Shown in pieces: positions 7,309-15,530 of a DNA stretch of 64,000 nt. The translations under genes and the position numbers were made by a program. The notes beneath the pieces are model-generated. The model was not told the origin of the DNA. It did not search any database and saw only the letters and a list, made by a program, of their open reading frames with translations. How positions within the stretch are numbered: the stretch's first letter is position 1; each line of letters opens with the position of its first letter. Origin of the DNA: Nocardioides sp. (GTDB taxonomy: Bacteria > Actinomycetota > Actinomycetes > Propionibacteriales > Nocardioidaceae); NCBI GenBank assembly GCA_002729525.1, contig PBYI01000053.1, positions 62,001 through 126,000 of the forward strand, in the 5' to 3' direction.

Positions 7309-9663
7309 ATGTCCACGTTCCTTTACCGCCTCGGCCGGGGCTGTTACGGCAGACCGTGGCCGGTCATCGTCGGTTGGCTGCTGGTCCTCGCTGCGGTGAC
7401 GGCAGCGTTGGTGGTCAACGGTGTCAAGGTCACCTCGGAGATGAAGATCGACAACACCGATTCCCAGCTGGTCCTGGACCGGGTCGTCAAGGAGCTGCCG
7501 GAGGCTTCCGGCGGTCAGGCCAGCGTGGTCTTCACCGTGCCCGACGGCCAGCGGCTGGACACGCCGGAACGGATGGCCGCCATCGCGCGGACCGTGCAGA
7601 GGGTCTACGCCCTGAAGCAGGTCGTCAACCCCGCGGACCTGGCCGATGCCCAGGCGCAGCCGGGTGCTCCCGGCCCGGAGCAGCCCGCCGCCGAGCCAGG
7701 GGCCCCAGGCGAAAAGACGCCCACCCAGCCGGGCGCGGAGCCGCCGCCGTACCAGCCGCTGGTGGTTGGCGGCACCCCGGTCCCCGGTGTGCTGGTCTCC
7801 ACTCAGGCGCCGGTCGCGCTGTTCCAGTTCCAGTTCACGGTCCCTTCGACGTCGCTGACCCACGAGGAGGTCTCCGCGGTTCTTGACGTGGTCGAGGAGG
7901 CCGGCGACGGAACCGGTCTGCGCGTGCTGCCTAGTGACTCCCTCAAGGCGATCGAGATCCCAGTCGGCTCGGCCGAAGTCGCCGGCCTGGCAGTAGCAGC
8001 GGTCGTGCTGGTGCTGACCCTCGGCTCCCTGGTTGCCGCCGGCCTGCCGTTGATCACCGCGCTGGTGGGCGTCTGGATCGGCGTCGGTACGGCCTTCGCG
8101 TTGTCGACGTCGGTGGAGATGAACAACGCCACCCCGATGCTGGCGTTGATGGTCGGCCTGGCCGTGGGGATCGACTACGCGCTCTTCGTGGTCAACCGGC
8201 AGCGGAGGCTGATCATCGACCGTGGCCTGGAGGCCCGCGAGGCCGCCGGCCGGGCGGTGGGGACCGCCGGCAGCGCGGTGTTCTTCGCCGGCCTGACCGT
8301 GCTCGTGGCGCTGGTCGCGCTGACGGTCATCGGGATCTCCCTGCTCACCACGATGGCGCTGGTGGCGGCGAGCACGGTGCTGCTGGCGGTCCTGGTCGCG
8401 CTGACCCTGCTTCCGGCCCTGCTCGGCCTCATCGGCGAGCGGATCGTCTCGACCAAGACCCGCCAGAAGCGACAAGCCAAGAGCGAGGAGGAGTCCCACA
8501 GCGTCGCCGACCACTGGGCCAAGGCCATGGTGCGGTTCCACTGGCCGGTGATCCTCGGCGTCGTCGCCGTCCTCGGACTGGGTGCAGTCCCCGCGGCAAG
8601 CATGGACTTGGGCCTGCCGACCGGGGCGACCGCCAACACCGACACCGCCGCCCGGCAGAGCTACGAGGCCATCACCCGGGGCTTCGGCGAGGGCTTCAAC
8701 GGCCCGCTGCTGGTGACCGTCGAGTCCGCGAGCGGCGCTGCAGTCGACCCGCAAACCCTCGGCGCAGTCACCCAGCTGCTGCAACAGCGCAACGACGTCG
8801 TGGCCGCGGTGCCGGTCGGCACCAGCAAGGACGGCGCCATGGCCGTTCTCAGCGTCATCCCGACCTCCGGACCTGACGACGACGCCACCGCCGACCTGGT
8901 GCAGGCGCTCCGAGCTCCGAGCTCCTCCATCGCGCAGGAGTACGACGTCGTGGTGGGTGTCACCGGATTCACCGCGATCGGCATCGACATGTCCGACCGG
9001 CTCGCCGAGGTCGTGCCGGTCTACCTGGCCATCATCGTGGGCCTGTCGCTGCTGATCCTGCTGGTGGTCTTCAGGTCCATCGTCGTGCCCATCCAGGCCA
9101 CCGTCGGGTTCTTGCTCAGCATCCTGGCCACCTTCGGGGTGACCACCGCGGTGTTCTCCTGGGGGTGGGCCGGGTGGCTGGTGGGCATCGACACCGGCGG
9201 GCCGTTGATGAGCTTCATCCCGGTCATCGTCACCGGCATCCTCTACGGCCTGGCGATGGACTACCAGGTGTTCCTGGTCTCCTCGATGCGCGAGTCCTAC
9301 GTGCACGGCTACCACGGCCCGGCGAGCGTGGTGCACGGCTTCGACCAGGCCAGCCGGGTGGTCGTCGCGGCCGCGGTGATCATGGTGTCGGTCTTCGCCG
9401 GCTTCATCTTCACCCACGACGTGATGATCAAGCAGATGGGCTTCGCGCTCGCGATCGGCATTCTCATCGACGCGTTCTTGGTGCGGATCACCCTGACCCC
9501 GGCGCTGATGGCGCTGTTCGGCGATAAGGCTTGGTGGCTCCCTCGCTGGCTGGACCGAATCCTGCCCGACCTCGACGTCGAGGGGGACCGACTCCTCCAG
9601 ATGCTCACCCGACGGGAGGACGGCGAGCAATCACCGCGTCCAGACGCCGTCGGCCCGAAGTAG
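7309..9663 (+). CDS. MMPL/RND-family transporter
   Basis: A 784-residue membrane protein with the MMPL layout: one N-terminal TM helix (about 18-38), a large extracytoplasmic loop, a block of five helices (about 225-380), a second loop, and a final helix block (about 560-740). The GIDYALFVVNRQRR segment and its C-terminal counterpart LAMDYQVFLVSSMRESY carry the acidic/Tyr residues (GxDY) used for proton coupling in this family. Loop 1 contains a Pro/Glu/Ala-rich insert at about residues 108-150. MMPL proteins export lipids, siderophores or drugs; the substrate here is not apparent. A GAGGAG site precedes the ATG. The gene is co-directional with the TetR gene. Confidence 0.88.
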   Translation: MSTFLYRLGRGCYGRPWPVIVGWLLVLAAVTAALVVNGVKVTSEMKIDNTDSQLVLDRVVKELPEASGGQASVVFTVPDGQRLDTPERMAAIARTVQRVYALKQVVNPADLADAQAQPGAPGPEQPAAEPGAPGEKTPTQPGAEPPPYQPLVVGGTPVPGVLVSTQAPVALFQFQFTVPSTSLTHEEVSAVLDVVEEAGDGTGLRVLPSDSLKAIEIPVGSAEVAGLAVAAVVLVLTLGSLVAAGLPLITALVGVWIGVGTAFALSTSVEMNNATPMLALMVGLAVGIDYALFVVNRQRRLIIDRGLEAREAAGRAVGTAGSAVFFAGLTVLVALVALTVIGISLLTTMALVAASTVLLAVLVALTLLPALLGLIGERIVSTKTRQKRQAKSEEESHSVADHWAKAMVRFHWPVILGVVAVLGLGAVPAASMDLGLPTGATANTDTAARQSYEAITRGFGEGFNGPLLVTVESASGAAVDPQTLGAVTQLLQQRNDVVAAVPVGTSKDGAMAVLSVIPTSGPDDDATADLVQALRAPSSSIAQEYDVVVGVTGFTAIGIDMSDRLAEVVPVYLAIIVGLSLLILLVVFRSIVVPIQATVGFLLSILATFGVTTAVFSWGWAGWLVGIDTGGPLMSFIPVIVTGILYGLAMDYQVFLVSSMRESYVHGYHGPASVVHGFDQASRVVVAAAVIMVSVFAGFIFTHDVMIKQMGFALAIGILIDAFLVRITLTPALMALFGDKAWWLPRWLDRILPDLDVEGDRLLQMLTRREDGEQSPRPDAVGPK

Positions 9664-9834
9664 GCCGTCCCCCGATGCGGAACAGTTGCACCAACCAGCG
9701 GGTCGGGTATCAGGTGGGCCAGGAGCGTTTGGCCGCCCGGGTGGTCGCGTGGCAGGAGGTGACAGGGGGGACTCACCGCCGCCCTCTGACCGCCGCCGAT
9801 CATCTGCCTACAGGACGCGGGGGCCGGGTCCCCG

Positions 9835-10158
9835 CTATGGCTGTCGCCGTCTCCGGCGGTGGCCCTTGGCCGCACTCGGCAACTCCTCGCCGTCGAGGGC
9901 GTTGCTCGATGCTGGGATCTGACGCTGCAAGAACTCCTCGATGGCACGCAGACCGCGGGCAGCCTCCCTGTCGATTCGGCGTTGCTCGCGCCGGCGGACC
10001 CAGTCGTGATCCCACTCCTCCCAGGCGCGGGCACCTCCGTACCCCACGCACCAGCAAGCGCCGCACGCGACCAAGCCGCCGTAGAGGAACCAGGCTCCAA
10101 GCCACAGCGCGTCAGTCAGCTCCTTTGCGAGCGCCTGCCATGCATGTGTCGAATTCAC
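9835..10158 (-). CDS. Small predicted membrane protein with basic C-terminal tail
   Basis: A 107-residue product not recognised as a known family. The GTG at 10158 follows an excellent Shine-Dalgarno GGAGG at six-base spacing, which decides the start; the longer upstream frame is discarded. Residues about 15-40 (LWLGAWFLYGGLVACGACWC) form a hydrophobic segment with three cysteines. Then comes a charged, probably helical stretch (WVRRREQRRIDREAARG) and a basic end, suggesting a single-pass protein with a cytoplasmic tail. It converges with the MMPL gene and stands alone. No function is assigned. Confidence 0.5.
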   Translation of the reverse strand: MNSTHAWQALAKELTDALWLGAWFLYGGLVACGACWCVGYGGARAWEEWDHDWVRRREQRRIDREAARGLRAIEEFLQRQIPASSNALDGEELPSAAKGHRRRRRQP

Positions 10159-10526
10159 AGGACACCTCCGTCGGGCAAACAAACCGGGACCGCCGCCATC
10201 AATGCGGCGTTGCCTGCTCCGTCCAGGCGTGGGGAGGGGAGCGGGCCGTCCGGAAACAAGGGCCCCGGCTCGTGCCGGGCGCTCGCACTTGCAGTCGGGC
10301 TCGAGCTCTACGTGAGAGGTGACTACAGGTCGTAGTGTTGACTGCTTACCCATGCCGACCTGCGCGAACTCCGATTCGGTCTGGCTGTTCCCGTGTATAA
10401 CAGCCCAGCGATTGTCGGCCGTCCATGGCTTCAATTGCACGGTTGGTCCAGCGCGACGCCGGGCTGCGTTGCGATGAGGTCGACGCGGTCCAAGGTCTTA
10501 AAGGTTGCGGTTGCCGCTGGCGTGCG
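10159..10526. other. Intergenic region, 368 bp, no gene recognised
   Basis: This stretch lies upstream of the small membrane-protein gene and downstream of the AraC gene on the same strand. Its minus-strand frame is open but translates to low-complexity, Arg/Pro-rich sequence without a plausible start. It should contain the promoter of the membrane-protein gene. No clear promoter, repeat or terminator was identified. Confidence 0.4.
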
Positions 10527-11573
10527 TCAGAGGGGGTGACCACTCGCCTCCGCATCCGTCCGGATGCGGCTACCCGCTCGGCGGAAGGCGACCGGTGACT
10601 GCCCCGTCCAGCGTTTGAAGGCATGAGAGAAGTTGGCCAGGTCGCTGTAACCGAGGTCGATGGCGATCTGGCTGACGGGAAGCGACGGGTCAAGGAGGCG
10701 CACGATGGCACGTTCGCGGAGAACCGCCTCTCGCAACTCGCGAAAAGTCGTGCCCTCGGCGTCGAGGCGCCGCTTCACTGTGCTGACCGACATGCCCAGC
10801 ATGGCCGCGACCTCATCGCGGCCACTGTGAGCAGGATTCTCCTCGATCGCCCGCCTGATGGTCTCGGAGATGCTGGTGGGTTCCCTATCTCGCTCGAGCG
10901 TGCGGCGCAGCTCAGTGATGGCGAGGCGATAGGCGACCGGGTCCGGGAATCGGCAAGGTGCTGAGAGGGACTCGACGGGCACATCGATGAACGACGTGTG
11001 TGCGCCGAACACCAAGCGTCCGGCCACCGCGTCGGGCCTCAGCGCCGGAGTCCTGGGGGCCTCCCAGGCGAGATGCAGCGTCACGGCGGGTAATCCTCCG
11101 GCCAGCATGTCGAGCAGCCGTAGCAGAGCTGCTCCACCGTATGCGATGACGAGGCAGTTGAGAGCGGGGTCGTCGGTCTGCCCGGCGAGACCCACTGTCA
11201 AACTTGTCGGACTCTGGTGGAAGTGCGGCCGAAGGCTTCCTGAGATGACCGGTAGATAGCCGAGGAGGTCGAAGACCTCGGCCACGGAAGCGGCACTGAT
11301 CAGGGGCAGACTCAAGGGGCCGAAGGACGTCAGCTGCGCCTGTTCGGCGAAGGCGAGCCCGAAGCGGGTCGCGCTCTCGGGATCAAGGTCGGCGAACACC
11401 TCGCGGAACCATCGGATCGGCACCTGCCGGTCGCGCCTGACCAGTTCGAGTTCCGACCAGCCCTCGCGGCGCACAAGACGTCGGAAGTGAGCGACCGCAT
11501 CGGGTTGAAGGGCATCACTATTCAGCAGTTGGACAAACGCGAGCGGAGGGACACCGGCTTCCTCTTGCCTCAA
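10527..11573 (-). CDS. AraC-family regulator with N-terminal ligand domain
   Basis: A 348-residue protein. Residues about 15-200 resemble the arabinose-binding-like domain of OruR/VirS-type AraC proteins. The C-terminal 100 residues carry two HTHs: EVAAMLGMSVSTVKRRLDAE and the signature IAIDLGYSDLANFSHAFKRW followed by TGQSPVAFRR. Divergent to the ferredoxin-CYP153-reductase operon, it is the probable substrate-responsive activator; AraC-type activators next to alkane hydroxylase genes are well known. The start at 11573 gives a full-length protein. The inducer (alkane or fatty acid) is inferred. Confidence 0.85.
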   Translation of the reverse strand: MRQEEAGVPPLAFVQLLNSDALQPDAVAHFRRLVRREGWSELELVRRDRQVPIRWFREVFADLDPESATRFGLAFAEQAQLTSFGPLSLPLISAASVAEVFDLLGYLPVISGSLRPHFHQSPTSLTVGLAGQTDDPALNCLVIAYGGAALLRLLDMLAGGLPAVTLHLAWEAPRTPALRPDAVAGRLVFGAHTSFIDVPVESLSAPCRFPDPVAYRLAITELRRTLERDREPTSISETIRRAIEENPAHSGRDEVAAMLGMSVSTVKRRLDAEGTTFRELREAVLRERAIVRLLDPSLPVSQIAIDLGYSDLANFSHAFKRWTGQSPVAFRRAGSRIRTDAEASGHPL

Positions 11574-11649
11574 CTACGTCGTCTCCTGAGCCGAATTCAC
11601 AAAAAGCTGACGCGGGTGACCATAGCCACTAACTCGAATCGGCCACAAC

Positions 11650-11661
11650 ACTGGAACCAGT
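11650..11661. promoter_or_regulatory. Short palindrome upstream of the ferredoxin gene
   Basis: ACTGGAACCAGT is a perfect 12-base palindrome 22 bases before the ferredoxin ATG, in the divergent gap with the AraC gene. It could be an operator half-site or the edge of the promoter. The evidence is positional only. Confidence 0.3.
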
Positions 11662-11682
11662 TTTCGAGTGAGGAGTTCCGCG

Positions 11683-12003
11683 ATGTCAGTAGTCACCTTC
11701 ATCTCTCACGACGGAGAGAAGCACGAGGCCCCGCTGGAGGACGGCGAGTCCCTCATGCAGATCGCTGTGAGCAACATGGTCCCCGGCATCGACGGCGACT
11801 GCGGCGGGGAGGCGGCATGCGGCACCTGTCACGTGATCGTGGACGACTCGTGGGCCGACGCGGTCGGACGGTCGACCTCCGTCGAGGAGGAGATGCTGGC
11901 GATGAACCCTGAGCGCGAGCCGACCTCGCGGCTGTCCTGCCAGATGACGATGAGCGAGAACTGTGACGGCTTGGTGGTCCGGCTCCCAGAATTCCAGATG
12001 TGA
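11683..12003 (+). CDS. [2Fe-2S] ferredoxin, adrenodoxin/putidaredoxin type
   Basis: A 106-residue ferredoxin. Cluster ligands are Cys40, Cys46, Cys49 (in CGGEAACGTC) and Cys86 (LSCQM), the spacing of P450-partner vertebrate-type ferredoxins. The acidic helix between (SVEEEMLAMNPERE) is the usual docking surface. The ATG at 11683 follows GAGGAG at seven bases and is preferred to the codon 15 bases upstream. It lies 22 bases before the CYP153 gene and feeds it electrons from the reductase further downstream, forming a three-component monooxygenase. Confidence 0.9.
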   Translation: MSVVTFISHDGEKHEAPLEDGESLMQIAVSNMVPGIDGDCGGEAACGTCHVIVDDSWADAVGRSTSVEEEMLAMNPEREPTSRLSCQMTMSENCDGLVVRLPEFQM

Positions 12004-12025
12004 TCAGCGAAAGGACATCGACACC

Positions 12026-13426
12026 ATGGCGACACTGACGGTCGTGACCGACGCCCTGACCGAGCGAGCGCAATCATTGGTCCCGATGGAGCTGCAGATC
12101 CGCGGCGCCCACCTGTACGACAGGGCCCGCCGCTTCGTGACGCGGACCAACGGGCAGAAGATCTTCGTCGAGCGGCCCATCCCGCCCGTGGAGGAGGTCG
12201 CTCTAGCCGACATCGACCTGAGCAACCCGTTCCTATACCGGCAGGGCAAGTGGCAGTCGTACTTCGAGCGGGTGCGGAACGAGGCGCCCGTCCACTTTCA
12301 GGCCAACAGCCCATTCGGTCCGTTCTGGTCGGTGACTCGACACGCGGACATCATCGCGGTCGACAAGGACCACGAGACCTTCTCGGCTGAGCCGTTCATC
12401 ATCATCGGTGAACCTCCGCGGTTCATGGACGTGGCCATGTTCATCGCCATGGATCCGCCCAAGCACGACAGGCAGCGTGCAGCCGTGCAAGGCGTCGTGG
12501 CTCCCAAGAACCTCCGCGAGATGGAGACGCTGATCCGATCGCGCGTCAGGGAGGTCCTCGACGACCTTCCCGTGGGCGAGCCTTTCAACTGGGTGGATCT
12601 CGTCTCCGTCGAGCTGACGGCGCGGATGCTGGCGACGCTGCTGGACTTCCCCTACGAACAGCGACGCAAGCTCGTGGAGTGGTCAGACCTTGCCAGCTCC
12701 ATGGAGCAGGCCAACGGTGGACCCTCCGACAACGACACGATCTTCCGAGGCTTCGTCGACGCGGCGCGCGGCCTCAGCGCCCTGTGGCGCGACAAGGAGG
12801 CGCGCCTCGCTGCCGGCGAAGAGCCAGGCTTCGACCTGATCACGATGCTGCAGAGCAACGAGGACACCAAGGACCTGATCGACCGCCCGATGGAGTTCCT
12901 CGGCAACCTCGTCCTGCTGATCGTGGGAGGCAATGACACCACGAGGAACTCCATGAGCGGCGGGGTGCTCGCGCTGAACCAGTTCCCGGACCAGTTCGAG
13001 AAGCTCAAGGCGAACCCCGAACTCATCCCGAACGCGGTCTCGGAGATCATCCGGTGGCAGACCCCGCTCGCCTACATGCGCCGAGTGGCCAAGAAGGACA
13101 CGATCCTCAACGGCCAGTTCATCCGCAAAGGTGACAAGGTCATCATGTGGTACGCCTCGGGCAACCGGGACGAGCGCGTCTTCGACCGACCCGATGACCT
13201 CATCATCGACCGCAGCAACGCACGCAACCACATCTCCTTCGGATTCGGTGTCCACCGGTGCATGGGCAATCGGCTCGCAGAGATGCAGCTGCGCATCCTC
13301 TGGGAGGAGCTGCTCCCTCGCTTCGAGAAGATCGAGGTCGTTGGCGAGCCTGAGTACGTCCAGTCCAACTTCGTGCGCGGGATCAGCAAGTTGATGGTCG
13401 AGCTGACGCCCAAGACCGTCGGGTGA
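12026..13426 (+). CDS. Cytochrome P450, CYP153-type alkane/fatty-acid omega-hydroxylase
   Basis: A 466-residue P450. The heme loop FGFGVHRCMGNRLAE places the axial Cys at residue 412. The I-helix reads LLIVGGNDTTRNSMSGGV, with the acid-Thr pair for O2 activation. The K-helix is EIIRWQTPLAYMRR with ExxR. The GGNDTTRN and QTPLAYMRR segments are hallmarks of CYP153, soluble enzymes that hydroxylate the terminal carbon of medium-chain alkanes, primary alcohols or fatty acids. The ATG at 12026 is preceded by AAGGA; the longer frame is rejected. It sits between its ferredoxin and reductase. Family assignment is by motif recall; a subfamily number is not claimed. Confidence 0.88.
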   Translation: MATLTVVTDALTERAQSLVPMELQIRGAHLYDRARRFVTRTNGQKIFVERPIPPVEEVALADIDLSNPFLYRQGKWQSYFERVRNEAPVHFQANSPFGPFWSVTRHADIIAVDKDHETFSAEPFIIIGEPPRFMDVAMFIAMDPPKHDRQRAAVQGVVAPKNLREMETLIRSRVREVLDDLPVGEPFNWVDLVSVELTARMLATLLDFPYEQRRKLVEWSDLASSMEQANGGPSDNDTIFRGFVDAARGLSALWRDKEARLAAGEEPGFDLITMLQSNEDTKDLIDRPMEFLGNLVLLIVGGNDTTRNSMSGGVLALNQFPDQFEKLKANPELIPNAVSEIIRWQTPLAYMRRVAKKDTILNGQFIRKGDKVIMWYASGNRDERVFDRPDDLIIDRSNARNHISFGFGVHRCMGNRLAEMQLRILWEELLPRFEKIEVVGEPEYVQSNFVRGISKLMVELTPKTVG

Positions 13427-14625
13427 CCCGGGGCAGGGCTCTCGTCGTGGGAGCCAGTCACGCGGGCGCCCAGGTGGCGGCCAGCCTGCGGCAGGAGGGC
13501 TGGGACGGAGAGGTCGTCCTGGTCGGGGACGAAGCGGCGCTGCCCTACCAGCGCCCTCCGCTCTCCAAGGCGTACCTCGTAGGCAGGAGCAGCCGGGAGG
13601 AGCTCGCGATTCGCAAGACGGAGTTCTACGCCAAGCAGGAGATCCGACTGGTGCGAGCAACCGTCACCAGCATCGATCGTGCCGCCGGATGCGTCGTGAC
13701 GAGCGAGGGCGAGACACTGGCGTACGACGGTCTGGCGCTGTGCACGGGCGGCCGCGCACGCAGGCTGTTCCTGCCCGGCAGCGACCTTCCGGGGATTCAC
13801 TACCTCCGGACCTTTGCCGACGTCGAGACGATCCGCGAATCGGCCTTGCCCGGTCGCCACGCCGTCATCATCGGCGGCGGCTACATCGGTTTGGAGACAG
13901 CCGCGTCCCTGCGGGCGCTGGGCCTGGAAGTGACCGTCCTGGAGGCTGCCGAACGCGTGCTCGAGAGGGTCACTGCACCCGAGGTGTCGACCTTCTACGA
14001 GCGGGTGCACAGAGAGGCAGGTGTAGACATCCGGACGCGTGCTCTCGTGGAGAGTCTGGTCGGCGACCTGCGCGTCAGAGAGGCGATCCTGGCCGGGGGT
14101 GAGCGGATCCCGACCGATCTCGTGATCGTGGGCGTCGGACTGGTCCCCAGCACCGAGCTCGCTGTCGACGCGGGACTGGAGGTGGAGGACGGGATCGTCA
14201 TCGACGACCACGCTCGCACCAGCGACGGCCGGATCGTGGCCGCGGGGGACTGTGCCAGCCATCGGATGGCTCGCTACGACCGACTCGTCAGGCTGGAATC
14301 CGTGCCGAGCGCCGCCGAGCAGGCGAAAACTGCGGCGGCCACGCTGTGTGGCCGAGAACGACCCATCGCGGCCCTGCCCTGGTTCTGGTCCGACCAGTAC
14401 GATCTCAAGCTGCAGATCGCCGGCTTGAACACCGGGTACGACGAGGTCGTTATCAACGGCGACCCAGCCGGTGACCGCGACTTCTCCTGCTACTACCTCC
14501 AGCGGGGCCTGTTGATCGCCGCGGACTGCGTGAACCGCCCTCGAGACTTCGTGTGGGCCAAGCAAGCGCTCAGCAAGGGGCTCGAGGTCGACCGAGAGCA
14601 GCTTGAAGATCTCGTTGCGTCCTGA
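13423..14625 (+). CDS. FAD-dependent ferredoxin reductase (putidaredoxin-reductase type)
   Basis: A 400-residue NADH-dependent flavoprotein. The N-terminal FAD motif is VVGASHAGAQVAASLR, followed by PYQRPPLSK. The NAD-binding motif is IIGGGYIGLETAASLRALG at about 145-165. The third FAD motif RIVAAGDCA lies at about 267-275, then the C-terminal interface domain. The GTG start overlaps the P450 stop (GTGA), so the pair is translationally coupled. It reduces the neighbouring ferredoxin, completing the CYP153 electron chain. Its last 75 residues have a diverged duplicate in the pseudogene immediately downstream. Confidence 0.9.
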   Translation: MTRGRALVVGASHAGAQVAASLRQEGWDGEVVLVGDEAALPYQRPPLSKAYLVGRSSREELAIRKTEFYAKQEIRLVRATVTSIDRAAGCVVTSEGETLAYDGLALCTGGRARRLFLPGSDLPGIHYLRTFADVETIRESALPGRHAVIIGGGYIGLETAASLRALGLEVTVLEAAERVLERVTAPEVSTFYERVHREAGVDIRTRALVESLVGDLRVREAILAGGERIPTDLVIVGVGLVPSTELAVDAGLEVEDGIVIDDHARTSDGRIVAAGDCASHRMARYDRLVRLESVPSAAEQAKTAAATLCGRERPIAALPWFWSDQYDLKLQIAGLNTGYDEVVINGDPAGDRDFSCYYLQRGLLIAADCVNRPRDFVWAKQALSKGLEVDREQLEDLVAS

Positions 14626-14710
14626 TCCTGATCCGTCTCGCACCACACGCGTCGTGTGAGCGAATCCTCCATCCTCACCGTTGCCCGACCACCCAGTCGA
14701 AGGCAGCTCC

Positions 14711-15098
14711 ATGCGCAGCACCATGATGACCGTCCCCTTCACGACCGCAGCGATCCTCCGGCACGGTGAGCGGGCGCACCCGACGGCCGGTGTGCGCACT
14801 CTGCAGCCAGACGGTTCGGTTGGAACACGCGCTGCGCGCGTGCGGGATCAACAGCGACGAGCGGGTCGCGACGCTGATGTGGAACAACCAGGAGCACGAC
14901 ATCAAGCTCCAGATCGCCGGAATCAACACAGTGCATGACGAAGTGGTCCTCAGCGGCGATCCGAGCCGGGACCGCGACTTCACCTGCTTCTACCTCCGCC
15001 AAGGCCAGTTGATCGCCCCGGACTGTGTCAACCGCCCCCGCGACTTCATGTTCAGCAAGCTGGTCCTTAATCCAACGAACCCCGGTCGTGCGGGCTGA
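14711..15098 (+). pseudogene. Composite remnant: acyl-CoA ligase N terminus joined to ferredoxin-reductase C terminus
   Basis: Two unrelated gene pieces are joined. The frame from ATG 14711 reads MRSTMMTVPFTTAAILRHGE and TLQPDGSV; a second frame continues VRLEHALRACGINSDERVAT then LMWNNQEH. Both match the start of fatty-acyl-CoA ligases, so the ligase start carries a frameshifting deletion near 14812. At about 14899 the sequence switches in frame to HDIKLQIAGINTVHDEVV and so on to DCVNRPRDFMFSKL, a diverged copy of the end of the intact reductase just upstream. Ligases commonly accompany CYP153 operons. A deletion between tandem copies is inferred. An in-frame product from GTG 14766 (110 aa) is possible but unlikely to be functional. 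Confidence 0.7.
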
Positions 15099-15400
15099 GC
15101 TCAGTCTCACCACTACGAGTTGACCTGAAGGCGCAGTGGCGGCCGCATCAAACCCCCGGCTTGATTAAACCGGCGCAGGATGTCCGGAAAACTCCGGCTC
15201 TTCAGCACGTCGGGTGGACCACTGGGCTCCCGGCCGAAGAGGGGTTGCGGTGGCTGGTGCCAATGCGGTGGCGTTCCGCAATGGGCGGTTCGGCGACCAG
15301 ATTCGCCACGGTCCCTTGCACTTGTTGGTCGGAAGGTCCAGATCCTCGGCGACCCTCGCGACCGTGAGCAGATCGAGTCTCGGCGACCCCGGGGGGACTC
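15099..15400. other. Intergenic region, 302 bp, no gene recognised
   Basis: This lies between the composite pseudogene and the left end of the IS481 element. Short open frames exist in several phases, but none gives a recognisable protein. It may be further degraded remnant DNA. Nothing else is seen. Confidence 0.4.
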
Positions 15401-15427
15401 GGCTAGGTGTGATGTCCAGGCACGTTG
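15401..15427 (+). repeat. IS481 left terminal inverted repeat
   Basis: Begins GGCTAGGTGTGATGTCCAGG and pairs with the reverse complement of 16517-16543 with three mismatches. It defines the left border of the element. Confidence 0.75.
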
Positions 15428-15530
15428 GTCCAGGTCCTGCGACGACACGGTCTGACGTGTAGATGAACGAAGGCCTCCCCGGTGTGGAGTGGAGCTGTCT
15501 AGGAACCGCTCCGCCACCCAGGAGGCCTTC

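Noticed and set aside
7240..9630. 796-residue open frame on the minus strand opposite the MMPL gene
   Set aside because: It is a shadow of the MMPL gene: His/Asp/Gly/Gln-rich low-complexity translation with no membrane or enzyme motifs.
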